In this document: one piece after another, positions 55,230-64,000 of the stretch
How positions within the stretch are numbered: the stretch's first letter is position 1
Layout: the number at the start of each line of letters is the position of its first letter
NCBI RefSeq assembly: GCF_002021565.1
Contig: NZ_MSZX01000004.1
Span: 124,027-188,026 of the forward strand
Reading direction: 5' to 3'
DNA length: 64,000 nt
Source: Paenibacillus selenitireducens
Lineage (GTDB): Bacteria > Bacillota > Bacilli > Paenibacillales > Paenibacillaceae
The notes under the pieces: generated by a model
What the model was told of the DNA's origin: nothing
Database searches by the model: none
The model's input: the letters and a program-made list of their open reading frames with translations, nothing else
Made by a program: the position numbers and the translations under genes

Positions 55230-55619
55230 TTGCAAAATATCATTGGTTATATTTTACAGTACTTATCAGCATTACCCTTCATACCGTTTCTCGGCATATG
55301 GCTTATCTATGGGTTCGTATCAGGAGATAATAAGCGAGCTTTTCGGTTAGCCATGGATATTACAACACTCTTCTTAATTTTAGCAGTGGCATCTATGTAT
55401 AATACGATCTTTGGCGGTAGCTTCGGTTTTTACTTGATATTATTGATATTACTAATTGCAGGCGGCTTGCTGGCGGGAGCTCAGAACCGAAAGAGAGGCA
55501 GAATAGATCCCCACAAATTAGTGAAAACTATTTGGCGACTTACATTTTTTGTCATGGTTCTTTTTTACCTTGTGTTCCTAATTATTGGGATCATTCGATA
55601 TTCCATCCACAATGTTTGA
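55230..55619 (+). CDS. DUF3397 family membrane protein
   Basis: 129 residues with four membrane segments, TTG start 55230 after GGGGAGGAG. The elements LPFIPFLGIWLIYG and RIDPHKLVKTIWRLTFF match DUF3397, which sits beside panE and bshC in many Bacillales. Function unknown. It follows panE by 26 nt, so probably one operon. Confidence 0.85.
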   Translation: MQNIIGYILQYLSALPFIPFLGIWLIYGFVSGDNKRAFRLAMDITTLFLILAVASMYNTIFGGSFGFYLILLILLIAGGLLAGAQNRKRGRIDPHKLVKTIWRLTFFVMVLFYLVFLIIGIIRYSIHNV

Positions 55620-55709
55620 TAATTTTCTGTAAAAAAGACCTAGATTTTTTTGACCAGTGGATGTATACTTGTTTTCAATTACTTTAAATTTTTTTAGGGG
55701 GAGTCTAGT

Positions 55710-57395
55710 TTGACAAAAAGAAAAAGTTTACTTCTTATCCTTTCACTGATTGTTGTCCTCGGGACAGTGCTAGCTGGCTGTGGAAACAGTTCTAAGAACG
55801 AGTCTTCTACAGGAACAGAGCAAACGGGCTCCGGAGCAGAAACTGCAGTGAAAAAAGGCGGAACGTTCAAGATGAACTTGCATGCCGAGCCGCCTACTCT
55901 TGATCCTGCACTAGCACAAGACAATATTTCTGGTACAGTGCTTAACGCTTTGTATGCAGGTTTAGCAGATCTTGATGCTGACGGCAAACCACAACCAGCG
56001 GCAGCTGAAAGCTGGGATGTATCTGAAGACGGCAAGAAAATCACTTTCCATTTGCGCAAAGACGGTAAATGGAGCAATGGCGATCCTGTAACAGCACATG
56101 ATTTCGAATATGCTTGGAAACATGTCTTGGATCCGAAAGCGCAACCTGCCGCTCCTTATGCTTATCAATTGTTCTATTTGAAAAACGCTGAGAACTACAA
56201 CGCCGGTAAAGGCGACGCTGCTTCAGTTGGTGTAAAAGCAACTGACGATTACACATTAGAAGTTGAATTGGCAAATCCAACGCCTTACTTCATCAGCTTA
56301 ACTTCATTCTACACTTTCTTGCCAGTTCATAAATCAGCTCAAACCAATCCAAAATGGGCTGCTGATGCGAACACAATCATTTCGAACGGTGCTTTCAAAA
56401 TGACGGCATGGCAACATAACGGATCGATCGAGTTGGCGAAAAACGAAAACTACTTTGCACAAGACAAAGTAAACTTCGATAAAGTTAACTTGGCGATGAT
56501 CGACAGCTCTGCAACAGAGTTGAGCATGTACCAAACGAACCAATTAGATTACTCCGGTGGTCCTACTGGTGAAATTCCAAGTGACCAAATTCCTACATTG
56601 CAAAAATCAATGCCGGATGAGTTCAAGATTCAACCGTACGCAAGTATTTACTACTATGTATTCAATAATAAAGCTGAACCGTTTGACAATGCAAAAATCC
56701 GTAAGGCATTTGCAATGTCAATCGACCGTAAACAAATCGTAGAAAAAGTAACCTTAGGTGGTCAGGTTCCTGCATACGGTTTTGTTACTCCAGGTGTTAT
56801 GGGTGAGAACAAACAATTCCGTGAAGAGCATAGCGATACAGAATTGCTATCTGAAAATGTAGATGAAGCTAAGAAATTGCTTGCAGAAGGTATGGCTGAA
56901 AAAGGATACACAAAACTTCCTACCATTACTTTGATTCATAACCAAGGCGATGGACATAAAAAAGTTGCACAAGCAATTACAGATATGTGGAAACAAAACT
57001 TGGGTGTAGATGTGAAAATCGAATCCCAAGAGTGGGGCGTATTCTTGAAAAATCGTACGAATGGTAACTACCAAATCGCTCGTTCCGGATGGGGCGCGGA
57101 CTACTCGGATCCAATGACATTCTTGGATATGTGGGTAACTAAAGCGGGTAACAACGATTCATTCTTCTCCAATGCAGAGTACGACAAATTGATCAATGAG
57201 GCAAAAGCGACTAACGATCAAAAAGTACGTATGGATAACTTTGCTAAAGCGGAGAAAATCCTAATGGGCGACAACCAAGCTGTATTGCCAATCTACTACT
57301 ATACAAACGTTCGTCTTGTTAAACAGAATGTAAAAGATGTTTATATCGACTTTAGCGGAAATGTTCACTTCAACAACGCTTATTTCACAAAGTAA
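55710..57395 (+). CDS. oppA: Oligopeptide ABC transporter substrate-binding lipoprotein
   Basis: 561 residues with TTG start 55710 after AGGGGGAG. A lipoprotein signal ends in the lipobox LAGC (residue about 23). The OppA fold: EPPTLDPALAQDNISG, AESWDVSEDGKKITFHLRKDGKWSNGDPVTA, RSGWGADYSDPMTFLDMW. It captures peptides outside and hands them to OppBC. Codons are strongly biased to the highly expressed type. A terminator between this gene and oppB lets it be made in excess. Confidence 0.96.
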   Translation: MTKRKSLLLILSLIVVLGTVLAGCGNSSKNESSTGTEQTGSGAETAVKKGGTFKMNLHAEPPTLDPALAQDNISGTVLNALYAGLADLDADGKPQPAAAESWDVSEDGKKITFHLRKDGKWSNGDPVTAHDFEYAWKHVLDPKAQPAAPYAYQLFYLKNAENYNAGKGDAASVGVKATDDYTLEVELANPTPYFISLTSFYTFLPVHKSAQTNPKWAADANTIISNGAFKMTAWQHNGSIELAKNENYFAQDKVNFDKVNLAMIDSSATELSMYQTNQLDYSGGPTGEIPSDQIPTLQKSMPDEFKIQPYASIYYYVFNNKAEPFDNAKIRKAFAMSIDRKQIVEKVTLGGQVPAYGFVTPGVMGENKQFREEHSDTELLSENVDEAKKLLAEGMAEKGYTKLPTITLIHNQGDGHKKVAQAITDMWKQNLGVDVKIESQEWGVFLKNRTNGNYQIARSGWGADYSDPMTFLDMWVTKAGNNDSFFSNAEYDKLINEAKATNDQKVRMDNFAKAEKILMGDNQAVLPIYYYTNVRLVKQNVKDVYIDFSGNVHFNNAYFTK

Positions 57396-57438
57396 CAGTC
57401 ACCATAGAATCTAAGCAGTACTTGAAGTGAGGGTCAAT

Positions 57439-57479
57439 TCGGGATATATGCGATCTCACATATATCCCGAATTTTTTTG
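57439..57479 (+). terminator. Intra-operon terminator between oppA and oppB
   Basis: TTCGGGATATATG, 8 nt loop, CATATATCCCGAA, seven T. It probably gives partial read-through. Confidence 0.93.
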
Positions 57480-57608
57480 AGCTAAACTATGTATCAGATT
57501 TCACAGATATTGGATAGGCGTACAACAGTTTGAAACGAGTACCGTCCCCTTAAACGACGGCCTGGTCGTTTCTATTGATCAAAAATCTAATGATATGGGG
57601 GTGCTCGC

Positions 57609-58541
57609 TTGGCACGTTATTTATTTAGTAAATTCTTTTACATGCTCGTTTCAATTTTTGTGCTCGCGACCGTAACTTTTCTACTTATGAAAGCAATTCC
57701 CGGCGATCCCTTTATGTCGGAGAAAGCAGTACCACCAGAGGTACAGGCGAAATTAATGGCTCAATATGGCTTGGACAAGCCGGTAATGGAGCAGTATGGT
57801 ATCTATTTAAATAATATTATTCACGGAAATTTTGGTGTTTCCATGAAAATGCAAAACCAAGAAGTATCTAAAGTAGTAGCGGAATCTTTCAAATATTCGT
57901 TGCGTCTAGGTCTTGTATCGATTGTGGTTTCGGTCATTATCGGTGTTGGACTCGGGATGATTGCGGCGCTTAAACATCGTAAACTCATGGATAATGTAGC
58001 AATGGTACTTGCTGTAATCGGTATTTCGGTTCCAAGCTTCGTACTCGCATCCTTTATGCAATATTTATTAGGCGTTAAATGGATGGTGCTCCCTGTTGCT
58101 GGATTGGACGGGCCATTGACATATATCATGCCAGTGCTTGCAATGTCAGCGCTATCGATTGCATTTATTGCGCGTTTGACTCGTTCAAGCATGCTCGAAG
58201 TATTATCAGCAGATTATATCAAAACAGCAAGAGCAAAAGGTTTGAAAAATATTTCTATCTTATTCAAGCACGTTATTCGTAATGGTATTATTCCTGTTGT
58301 TACTTATTTGGGTCCATTGACTGCAAACGTTCTTACAGGATCCATCGTTATTGAGCAGATTTTCGGAATCAGCGGTTTGGGTAAAATTTTCGTGTACGTC
58401 ATTACGAACCGTGACTATCCAATGATCATGGGTATCACGTTGTTCTACGGTATTATTCTTATGGTCGCGCGTTTCTTAACGGATCTTTCCTATGGATTAA
58501 TTGATCCTCGTATTAAGTTAAACGCAGGGAAGGAGGGCTAA
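57609..58541 (+). CDS. oppB: Oligopeptide ABC transporter permease OppB
   Basis: 310 residues, TTG start 57609 behind ATGGGGG. Six membrane segments, and the EAA loop ARAKGLKNISILFKHVIRNG that contacts the ATPases. N-terminal GDPFMSEKAVPPEV is typical of OppB/DppB. The 213 bp upstream hold a terminator and a 7 bp hairpin AAACGAC/GTCGTTT (57552-57571) that competes with CCGTC/GACGG. Confidence 0.95.
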   Translation: MARYLFSKFFYMLVSIFVLATVTFLLMKAIPGDPFMSEKAVPPEVQAKLMAQYGLDKPVMEQYGIYLNNIIHGNFGVSMKMQNQEVSKVVAESFKYSLRLGLVSIVVSVIIGVGLGMIAALKHRKLMDNVAMVLAVIGISVPSFVLASFMQYLLGVKWMVLPVAGLDGPLTYIMPVLAMSALSIAFIARLTRSSMLEVLSADYIKTARAKGLKNISILFKHVIRNGIIPVVTYLGPLTANVLTGSIVIEQIFGISGLGKIFVYVITNRDYPMIMGITLFYGIILMVARFLTDLSYGLIDPRIKLNAGKEG

Positions 58542-58543
58542 TC

Positions 58544-59491
58544 GTGGCAGAAAATCACGTAACAAATGAAAAAATCAACAATTTGACTCCTGATGATTTT
58601 CGCCCCATTAGCCAGGATGAAAAAAATGCAGAGATTATACAGCGCGAAAGTTTGTCTGCATGGCGTGATGCTTGGGAGCGACTTCGTGAGAATAAATTAG
58701 CAATGTCAGGACTTGTTGTCCTTATTGTATTAATTCTTATGGCTATCGTTGGTCCTATGATTTCGAAATACGATTATTTCACCAACTATCTGGACAAAAC
58801 GAATTTGCCACCTTCGGGTGAACATTGGTTCGGTACGGATGATCTCGGCCGTGACATGTTCGCGAGAACATGGATGGGTGCGCGTATTTCATTAACGGTC
58901 GGCTTTGCAGCCGCATTGTCTGATTTGATTATCGGTGTTCTTTATGGCGGCATTATGGGTTACGTCGGCGGAAGAACAGATAATATCATGAACAAATTCT
59001 CGGAAATTCTATATTCCATTCCTTATTTGCTCGTATGTATCCTATTGTTGGTTGTTATGGAACCAAGTCTATTTACAATCATCGTGGCTTTATCTATCAC
59101 GGGATGGATTAATATGGCCTGGATTGTTCGTGGTCAAATCATGGGACTTAAGAATCAGGAGTATGTTCTTGCTTCTCGTTCCATGGGTGCAGGCGCAAGA
59201 CGTATCTTGCTGCGCCACTTGATTCCGAATTCATTAAGCCCTATTATCGTAACACTTACGTTGACGGTTCCGTCAGCCATTTTCGCGGAGGCATTCTTAA
59301 GCTTCTTAGGTTTAGGGGTACAAGTGCCTGTAGCTTCATGGGGATCGATGATCAGTGATGCCTTGAATTCATGGACGATTTATCCTTGGAGAATGTTGTT
59401 CCCAGCTATCTTTATTAGTTTGACGATGTTATCGTTTAACTTATTAGGTGATGGCTTGCGCGATGCACTCGATCCAAAAATGAAAAAATAG
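58544..59491 (+). CDS. oppC: Oligopeptide ABC transporter permease OppC
   Basis: 315 residues, GTG start 58544, 2 nt after oppB. Six membrane segments; HWFGTDDLGRDMFARTWMGARISL (in the OppC N-terminal loop) and the EAA motif SRSMGAGARRILLRHLIPNSL. Pairs with OppB as the membrane channel. Confidence 0.95.
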   Translation: MAENHVTNEKINNLTPDDFRPISQDEKNAEIIQRESLSAWRDAWERLRENKLAMSGLVVLIVLILMAIVGPMISKYDYFTNYLDKTNLPPSGEHWFGTDDLGRDMFARTWMGARISLTVGFAAALSDLIIGVLYGGIMGYVGGRTDNIMNKFSEILYSIPYLLVCILLLVVMEPSLFTIIVALSITGWINMAWIVRGQIMGLKNQEYVLASRSMGAGARRILLRHLIPNSLSPIIVTLTLTVPSAIFAEAFLSFLGLGVQVPVASWGSMISDALNSWTIYPWRMLFPAIFISLTMLSFNLLGDGLRDALDPKMKK

Positions 59492-59502
59492 GAGGTGTAG
59501 GT

Positions 59503-60495
59503 ATGCAACCCATTTTGGAAGTGAAAAACTTAAATGTATCTTTTCACGTTCGCGGCGGAGAAGTAAAAGCGGTTCGCGGTGTGAATTTTCATGTTAATAA
59601 AGGGGAAGCTGTAGCTATTGTAGGTGAATCCGGCTGCGGAAAGAGTGTTACTGCACAGACGATTATGCGACTTCTTCCTACACCGCCCAGCTTCATTAAA
59701 GAAGGCAGCGTTATCTTTAATGGCGAAGACCTTCTTAAGAAATCCGAAAAAGAAATGGAGTCCATTCGCGGTAAAGATATCGGAATGATCTTCCAGGATC
59801 CAATGACATCGTTGAATCCTACCATTACAATCGGGAAGCAAATTACAGAAGGTTTGATCAAGCACCAGAACGTGTCCAAAAAGGACGCCTATGCTCGTGC
59901 AATTGAAATGTTAAATTTAGTTGGTATTCCGAATCCGGATGCCCGCTTTAGCCAATATCCGCATGAATTCTCAGGCGGTATGCGTCAACGGGCAATGATT
60001 GCGATTGCACTTGCTTGTAATCCTGCTTTGTTGATTGCCGACGAGCCGACAACAGCGCTTGACGTTACCATTCAAGCTCAAATTCTAGACGTGATGAAAG
60101 ATTTGCAGAAACGTCTAGGCATTTCCATTATTCTAATTACGCATGACCTTGGGGTCGTTGCCGATATGTGTGACCGTGTGGTCGTTATGTATGCGGGTAA
60201 AGTCGTGGAGACAGGTACGAAATGGGAGATTTTCCAGAATCCTTCACATCCGTATACACGCGGCTTGCTGCGTTCGATGCCTCGTCTTGATCAGAGGAAA
60301 GATGAGCAATTGATTCCGATCCACGGAACACCGCCAGATTTAATTAAACCACCAGCAGGATGCGCATTCTGTGCACGTTGCGATGATGCGATGCGAATTT
60401 GCGAAACACAGGATCCGGCCATTACGCAGCTTAGTGAATCACATGCATCTCGTTGCTGGCTACTCCATCCGATGGCTAAGGAGGTGCGCGCATGA
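59503..60495 (+). CDS. oppD: Oligopeptide ABC transporter ATPase OppD
   Basis: 330 residues. Walker [10 protein letters not shown]-loop [12 protein letters not shown], signature [12 protein letters not shown], Walker [14 protein letters not shown], and the C-terminal oligopeptide/dipeptide domain with Cys-rich [14 protein letters not shown] that may hold an Fe-S cluster. GGAGGTG precedes the ATG. Overlaps oppF by 4 nt. Confidence 0.96.
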   Translation: MQPILEVKNLNVSFHVRGGEVKAVRGVNFHVNKGEAVAIVGESGCGKSVTAQTIMRLLPTPPSFIKEGSVIFNGEDLLKKSEKEMESIRGKDIGMIFQDPMTSLNPTITIGKQITEGLIKHQNVSKKDAYARAIEMLNLVGIPNPDARFSQYPHEFSGGMRQRAMIAIALACNPALLIADEPTTALDVTIQAQILDVMKDLQKRLGISIILITHDLGVVADMCDRVVVMYAGKVVETGTKWEIFQNPSHPYTRGLLRSMPRLDQRKDEQLIPIHGTPPDLIKPPAGCAFCARCDDAMRICETQDPAITQLSESHASRCWLLHPMAKEVRA

Positions 60496-61454
60496 GTAAT
60501 CAACAACCATTAGTTGAAGTCAATCAACTGACGAAGTTTTTCAATATTGGAAAAGGACAGACGTTGAAGGCTGTTAATAATATTAACTTTGGAATTCAAC
60601 AAGGTGAGACCCTTGGTGTTGTAGGGGAGTCCGGTTGTGGAAAATCGACTGCAGGTCGTACCATTCTTCGACTGTATGAACCAACATCGGGTGAAGTACG
60701 TTTTAACGGTACCGATATATATAAATTAAACGGTTCTAAGCTCAAAGCGATGCGCCGTGAAATGCAGATGATCTTCCAAGATCCGTATGCGTCGTTGAAT
60801 CCGCGTATGACGGTGTCCGATATTATCGGTGAACCGCTTCTGATTCATAATATGTCATCGAGCCGTGCGGAACGTAAAAAACGCGTTGAAGACTTGCTGG
60901 ATATGGTTGGTCTGAATCCAGACCATGCTACTCGTTATCCGCATGAATTCTCTGGGGGTCAACGTCAACGTATCGGGATTGCACGAGCACTTGCGGTAAA
61001 TCCGAAGTTCATCATCTGTGATGAGCCGATCTCAGCACTTGACGTATCCATTCAGGCACAGGTTGTTAACTTGCTTCAGGATCTACAGAAAGAGCTGGGT
61101 CTGACGTACTTGTTCATTGCCCATGACCTTTCCATGGTTAAGCATATCAGTGACCGCGTAGCCGTTATGTATTTAGGGAAAGTGGTTGAGCTTGCTAAAA
61201 GTGAAGAGCTCTATGCGAATCCTCAACATCCCTATACACGTGCATTGTTATCGGCTATTCCGGTTCCGGATCCTGCGGTCGAAGCGAATAAGGAGCGTAT
61301 CGTGTTACAAGGCGATCTTCCAAGTCCGATCAACCCGCCTAGCGGTTGTCATTTCCGTACAAGATGTCCACTGGCAACAGAGAAGTGTGCTGCAGTTGAG
61401 CCGGAATTGTTAGAAACAAAAGACGGTCATTTTGCTGCTTGTCATTATATTTAA
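60492..61454 (+). CDS. oppF: Oligopeptide ABC transporter ATPase OppF
   Basis: 320 residues; ATGA overlap with oppD. Walker [10 protein letters not shown]-loop [12 protein letters not shown], signature [12 protein letters not shown], Walker [14 protein letters not shown], and C-terminal [13 protein letters not shown]. With OppD it powers peptide uptake, used for nutrition and for import of signalling peptides. Terminator follows. Confidence 0.96.
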   Translation: MSNQQPLVEVNQLTKFFNIGKGQTLKAVNNINFGIQQGETLGVVGESGCGKSTAGRTILRLYEPTSGEVRFNGTDIYKLNGSKLKAMRREMQMIFQDPYASLNPRMTVSDIIGEPLLIHNMSSSRAERKKRVEDLLDMVGLNPDHATRYPHEFSGGQRQRIGIARALAVNPKFIICDEPISALDVSIQAQVVNLLQDLQKELGLTYLFIAHDLSMVKHISDRVAVMYLGKVVELAKSEELYANPQHPYTRALLSAIPVPDPAVEANKERIVLQGDLPSPINPPSGCHFRTRCPLATEKCAAVEPELLETKDGHFAACHYI

Positions 61455-61468
61455 GCGTTGAATAGAGA

Positions 61469-61514
61469 GGTTGTTTATAGAAGCGGTTCCCGCGTCTGTA
61501 GACAGCCTTTTTTC
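61469..61514 (+). terminator. Intrinsic terminator of the opp operon
   Basis: GGTTGT-TTATAGA-AGCGG, loop TTC, CCGCG-TCTGTAG-ACAGCC with some G-U pairs, then six T. Confidence 0.85.
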
Positions 61515-61526
61515 TCATGTTACCTT

Positions 61527-61555
61527 TTGACGAAGTGCGAATCGTTGTGTACAAT
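61527..61555 (+). promoter_or_regulatory. bshC promoter
   Basis: TTGACG (61527-61532), 17 bp, TACAAT (61550-61555). Confidence 0.8.
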
Positions 61556-61633
61556 CAAAGAGGATCACTTTCAAAAAAATAGTGGATTGTCATCCAAGAT
61601 GAAACAGAATTGAAGAAATGGAGGGGCTAGAAC

Positions 61634-63271
61634 ATGAATGTTGTTCAAGAACCAATGGCGGTCAGCCAACCTTTATCAGATATATACATGCGTGATTACA
61701 ATAAGGTAAAGGAGTTATATGATTATAATCCTCAAACCGAAGAAGCGTGGCATGAACGAGCGGCATGGCTAGATCAGACACATGCTTTACGTGCGGATCG
61801 AAAGGCGCTTGTTAGTCGCTTGCGTTCCTACAATGCTGAGCGAAATCCGCATGAAGCAGTAGCTCGCTCGTTAGATGATTTGGAAGATGTAAATACACTT
61901 GTCGTGGTGGGTGGCCAACAGTCGGGATTATTCACCGGGCCGCTGCTTGTCATTTATAAAGCTTTGACGATTATTCAGACAGCTCGTATGGCTGAGAAAA
62001 GATTGAACCGGAAGGTTGTACCCGTATTCTGGATTGCCGGCGAAGATCATGATTTTGATGAAGTGAATCATACGTATGTTTTATCGTCAGATCTTCAAGT
62101 TCAGAAAATTAAAATTGACCACCCGACGGGAGAACGCTCCATGGTGAGTCAGGTTCAAGTGCCTATGGACGCTTGGCAGCAGGCCATTGAAGAATTGAGC
62201 GCTAAATTACCGAATACCGAATTTAAGGAAGATTTCTTCGCAAAACTTCAGTCTTACGCAGAGGTATCCTGTAATCTGAGTGATTATTATGCTAGAATTT
62301 TTGGGATGCTTTTTGGCGAGGCAGGTCTCGTGCTGCTGGATTCCGCTGATTCTGCGCTTCGTTCGATCGAAGTTCCTATGTTTGAACGAATTATCGAAGA
62401 TAATGATCCATTAGAAGAAGCGTTGATGCAGTCGTTGCAAGATGTACAGGATCATCAATATAACTCACAGGCAGATGTAACCGCAGGCAATGCAAATCTA
62501 TTCTATATCCATGAAGGAACCCGGCTCTTGTTACATAAAGTCGATGGCCGGTTTACGGACCGTAAACAGCAGGTCTCATTCAGTCGTGATGAGCTTCAAC
62601 GTCTTGTTCAAGAACATCCAGAACGCTTCAGTAACAATGTGTTAACGCGTCCATTGATGCAGGATTACTTGTTCCCGGTATTGTCAACGGTGTTAGGGAC
62701 AGGTGAGATTGCCTATTGGGCTCTGACGCATCGTGCATTCCATGCATTTGGCTTCAGAATGCCGATCATTGTGCCACGGATGTCGTTTACATTTGTTGAA
62801 GGCACGGTACAGAAGCAAATGACGAAGTATGAGCTGTCTTTCGCCGATGTCGTCGAGCGGTTCACAGTGCGCAAGGAAGCTTGGCTGCAAGCGCAGGATA
62901 CGCTTGGATTAGATGTACATTTCGAAGATATGAAGCAGCAATTGAACGAGCTCTATGAGCCGATTCTTGAGAAATTGGCCCAGATTCAAGCGGGGTTAGG
63001 GAAGTTGGGAGAAACGAACAAACAGAAGGTATTGGAGCAGGTTGAGTTCCTACAGCATCGTGCGGCGAATGATCTCGCGAAGCAGAATGAGACGGCGCTT
63101 CGACACTGGGAACGGATCCACAGTTCAATCTTGCCTCTTGGCAAACCACAGGAACGTGTTTATAATATCTTTGCATATCTTAATCGATACGGACTGGCTT
63201 GGATTTCGTCATTATACGAAATTCCGCTCGATTTGTCCGGTCAACACCGTGTAATTTCTTTACCACAATAG
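61634..63271 (+). CDS. bshC: Bacillithiol biosynthesis cysteine-adding enzyme BshC
   Basis: 545 residues. Signature VVGGQQSGLFTGPLLVIYKALT and FWIAGEDHDFDEVNHTYVL; a nucleotide-binding-like Rossmann core and C-terminal coiled-coil (EQLNELYEPILEKLAQIQ-type). BshC adds cysteine to GlcN-malate to make bacillithiol, the thiol of low-GC Gram-positives. GGAGGGG precedes the ATG. Has its own sigma-A promoter; the 42 nt motif begins 9 nt after its stop. Confidence 0.96.
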   Translation: MNVVQEPMAVSQPLSDIYMRDYNKVKELYDYNPQTEEAWHERAAWLDQTHALRADRKALVSRLRSYNAERNPHEAVARSLDDLEDVNTLVVVGGQQSGLFTGPLLVIYKALTIIQTARMAEKRLNRKVVPVFWIAGEDHDFDEVNHTYVLSSDLQVQKIKIDHPTGERSMVSQVQVPMDAWQQAIEELSAKLPNTEFKEDFFAKLQSYAEVSCNLSDYYARIFGMLFGEAGLVLLDSADSALRSIEVPMFERIIEDNDPLEEALMQSLQDVQDHQYNSQADVTAGNANLFYIHEGTRLLLHKVDGRFTDRKQQVSFSRDELQRLVQEHPERFSNNVLTRPLMQDYLFPVLSTVLGTGEIAYWALTHRAFHAFGFRMPIIVPRMSFTFVEGTVQKQMTKYELSFADVVERFTVRKEAWLQAQDTLGLDVHFEDMKQQLNELYEPILEKLAQIQAGLGKLGETNKQKVLEQVEFLQHRAANDLAKQNETALRHWERIHSSILPLGKPQERVYNIFAYLNRYGLAWISSLYEIPLDLSGQHRVISLPQ

Positions 63272-63279
63272 AAACGCGG

Positions 63280-63320
63280 TCGCTCATCTTTGAAAGAACC
63301 TCGTTAGAGGTTTTCTCATA
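63280..63320 (+). repeat. 42 nt hairpin motif, copy 3
   Basis: TCGCTCATCTTTGAAAG, then ACCTCGTTAGAGG and TTTTCTCATA; one T shorter than the others. It sits between bshC and ahcY, on the sense strand, 39 nt before the ahcY start, and may be the bshC terminator. Confidence 0.7.
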
Positions 63321-63359
63321 ATAGATATTAGGTCATACATTTTGTGGGAGGGTAAGCGA

Positions 63360-64000
63360 ATGAGTATTGCGCAGCAAAATAGTATTGTCAGAGATATGTC
63401 TTTGGCACCGGAAGGTCATTTGAAGATTGATTGGGTAAATGCCCACATGCCTGTGTTGAACAGTATTCGCGAACAATTTGAGAAAGAGCAGCCTTTTAAA
63501 GGATTGAAAGTAGCGATTGCTCTTCACTTGGAAGCGAAGACAGCCTATTTGGCCAAAGTGGTTCAAGCCGGCGGTGCTGAAGTGACGATTACAGGCAGCA
63601 ATCCATTGTCAACGCAAGATGATGTATGTGCAGCCCTCGTCGAAGACGGCATTACCGTATTTGCGAAATATAATCCTGACCCGCAAGAATACAAAGAATT
63701 GATTCTCAAAGCCCTTGAGACCAAGCCGGATTTAATTATTGACGATGGCGGCGACTTTGTGACGATCTTGCACTCGGAGCGTCCTGATCTGATCGATACG
63801 ATCCGCGGTGGTGCGGAGGAGACGACAACAGGTATCATCCGGTTAAAAGCCTTGGAGAAAGAAGGCAAGTTGAAGTTCCCCATGGTGGCCGTGAATGATG
63901 CGTTCTGTAAATATCTATTTGATAACCGTTACGGTACAGGGCAGTCCGTATTTGACGGCATTAACCGTACGACGAACCTTGTTGTTGCAGGCAAGACCGT
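63360..64000 (+). CDS. ahcY: S-adenosylhomocysteine hydrolase, 5' part
   Basis: 213 codons are visible before the window ends. FKGLKVAIALHLEAKTAYLAKVVQAGGAEVTITGSNPLSTQDDV is the typical AHCY N-terminal region (given here by positions 28-72), with DDGGDFVTI, EETTTGIIRLKAL and NDAFCKYLFDNRYGTGQS as active-site segments. It splits S-adenosylhomocysteine to homocysteine and adenosine. GGGAGGG precedes ATG 63360. Many Bacillus use Pfs/LuxS instead, so AHCY is a distinctive feature. Confidence 0.94.
   Translation, partial: MSIAQQNSIVRDMSLAPEGHLKIDWVNAHMPVLNSIREQFEKEQPFKGLKVAIALHLEAKTAYLAKVVQAGGAEVTITGSNPLSTQDDVCAALVEDGITVFAKYNPDPQEYKELILKALETKPDLIIDDGGDFVTILHSERPDLIDTIRGGAEETTTGIIRLKALEKEGKLKFPMVAVNDAFCKYLFDNRYGTGQSVFDGINRTTNLVVAGKT

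Noticed and set aside
57531-57558. ECF promoter before oppB (TGAAAC, then CGAC)
   Set aside because: Spacer is 18 bp, too long for sigma-W or sigma-X type promoters.
63272-63359. SAM or SAH riboswitch before ahcY
   Set aside because: The leader is short and contains only the 42 nt motif; no S-box or SAH aptamer consensus is present.

Overview
The window is a 64 kb piece of a Bacillota chromosome, most probably Paenibacillaceae (Paenibacillus or a close relative). The basis is a B. subtilis-like housekeeping order (rpsU-yqeY-nfeD-floA-yqfB, yqfC-yqfD-phoH-pgpH-ybeY-dgkA-cdd-era-yqzL-recO, glyQS, dnaG-sigA-trmK-yqfO), sporulation genes (yqfC, yqfD, rsfA), bacillithiol synthesis (bshC), AGGAGG ribosome binding sites with frequent TTG/GTG starts, and sigma-A and sigma-W type promoters. 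No phage, CRISPR array, transposase, rRNA or tRNA was seen. Both edges cut genes: addA at the left, an S-adenosylhomocysteinase gene at the right.

Region by region. 1-6.6 kb: recombination and repair nucleases addA, sbcD and sbcC. 6.6-7.3 kb: a gene-free stretch with repeats, an operator-like palindrome and a strong candidate structured small RNA. 7.3-11.4 kb: hit, rpsU, yqeY and the sigma-W-type nfeD-floA-yqfB operon (membrane stress and lipid rafts). 11.4-12.1 kb: a second gene-free stretch with an inverted copy of the same repeat and a C-rich candidate small RNA. 12.1-28.7 kb: a long run of sporulation, c-di-AMP turnover, ribosome maturation, lipid kinase, pyrimidine salvage and repair genes, then T-box-controlled glyQS, primase, the main sigma factor and tRNA methylation. 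28.6-30.3 kb: yqfO and an A-type RNase P RNA. 30.3-34.5 kb: a sugar or polyol catabolic cluster (AP-endonuclease-like isomerase, AraC regulator, two Gfo/Idh/MocA oxidoreductases). 34.5-41.2 kb: a subtilisin-like protease, small conserved proteins, a lytic transglycosylase, and the cysteine desulfurase-thiI pair for tRNA thiolation. 41.3-42.8 kb: two divergent TerC paralogues. 43-49 kb: typA-ylaH, an LCP cell-wall ligase, small orphans and a PIN-PhoH protein. 49-55.6 kb: an orphan solute-binding protein, a secreted coiled-coil protein, a MidA-like methyltransferase, DUF2626, rsfA, panE and DUF3397. 55.7-61.5 kb: a complete oligopeptide ABC transporter. 61.6-64 kb: bshC and ahcY.

The least explained material lies in the two stretches of about 650 bp at 6.62-7.28 and 11.41-12.06 kb. 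They carry a diverged inverted pair of a roughly 255 bp repeat, each copy itself built as a nested palindrome, and two of three copies of a 42 nt hairpin motif whose third copy follows bshC. Each stretch also holds a candidate small RNA with its own -10 box and intrinsic terminator: a long-stem branched RNA at 7036-7160 and a short C-rich RNA at 11747-11811. These are the best candidates for something undescribed; no database search could be run.
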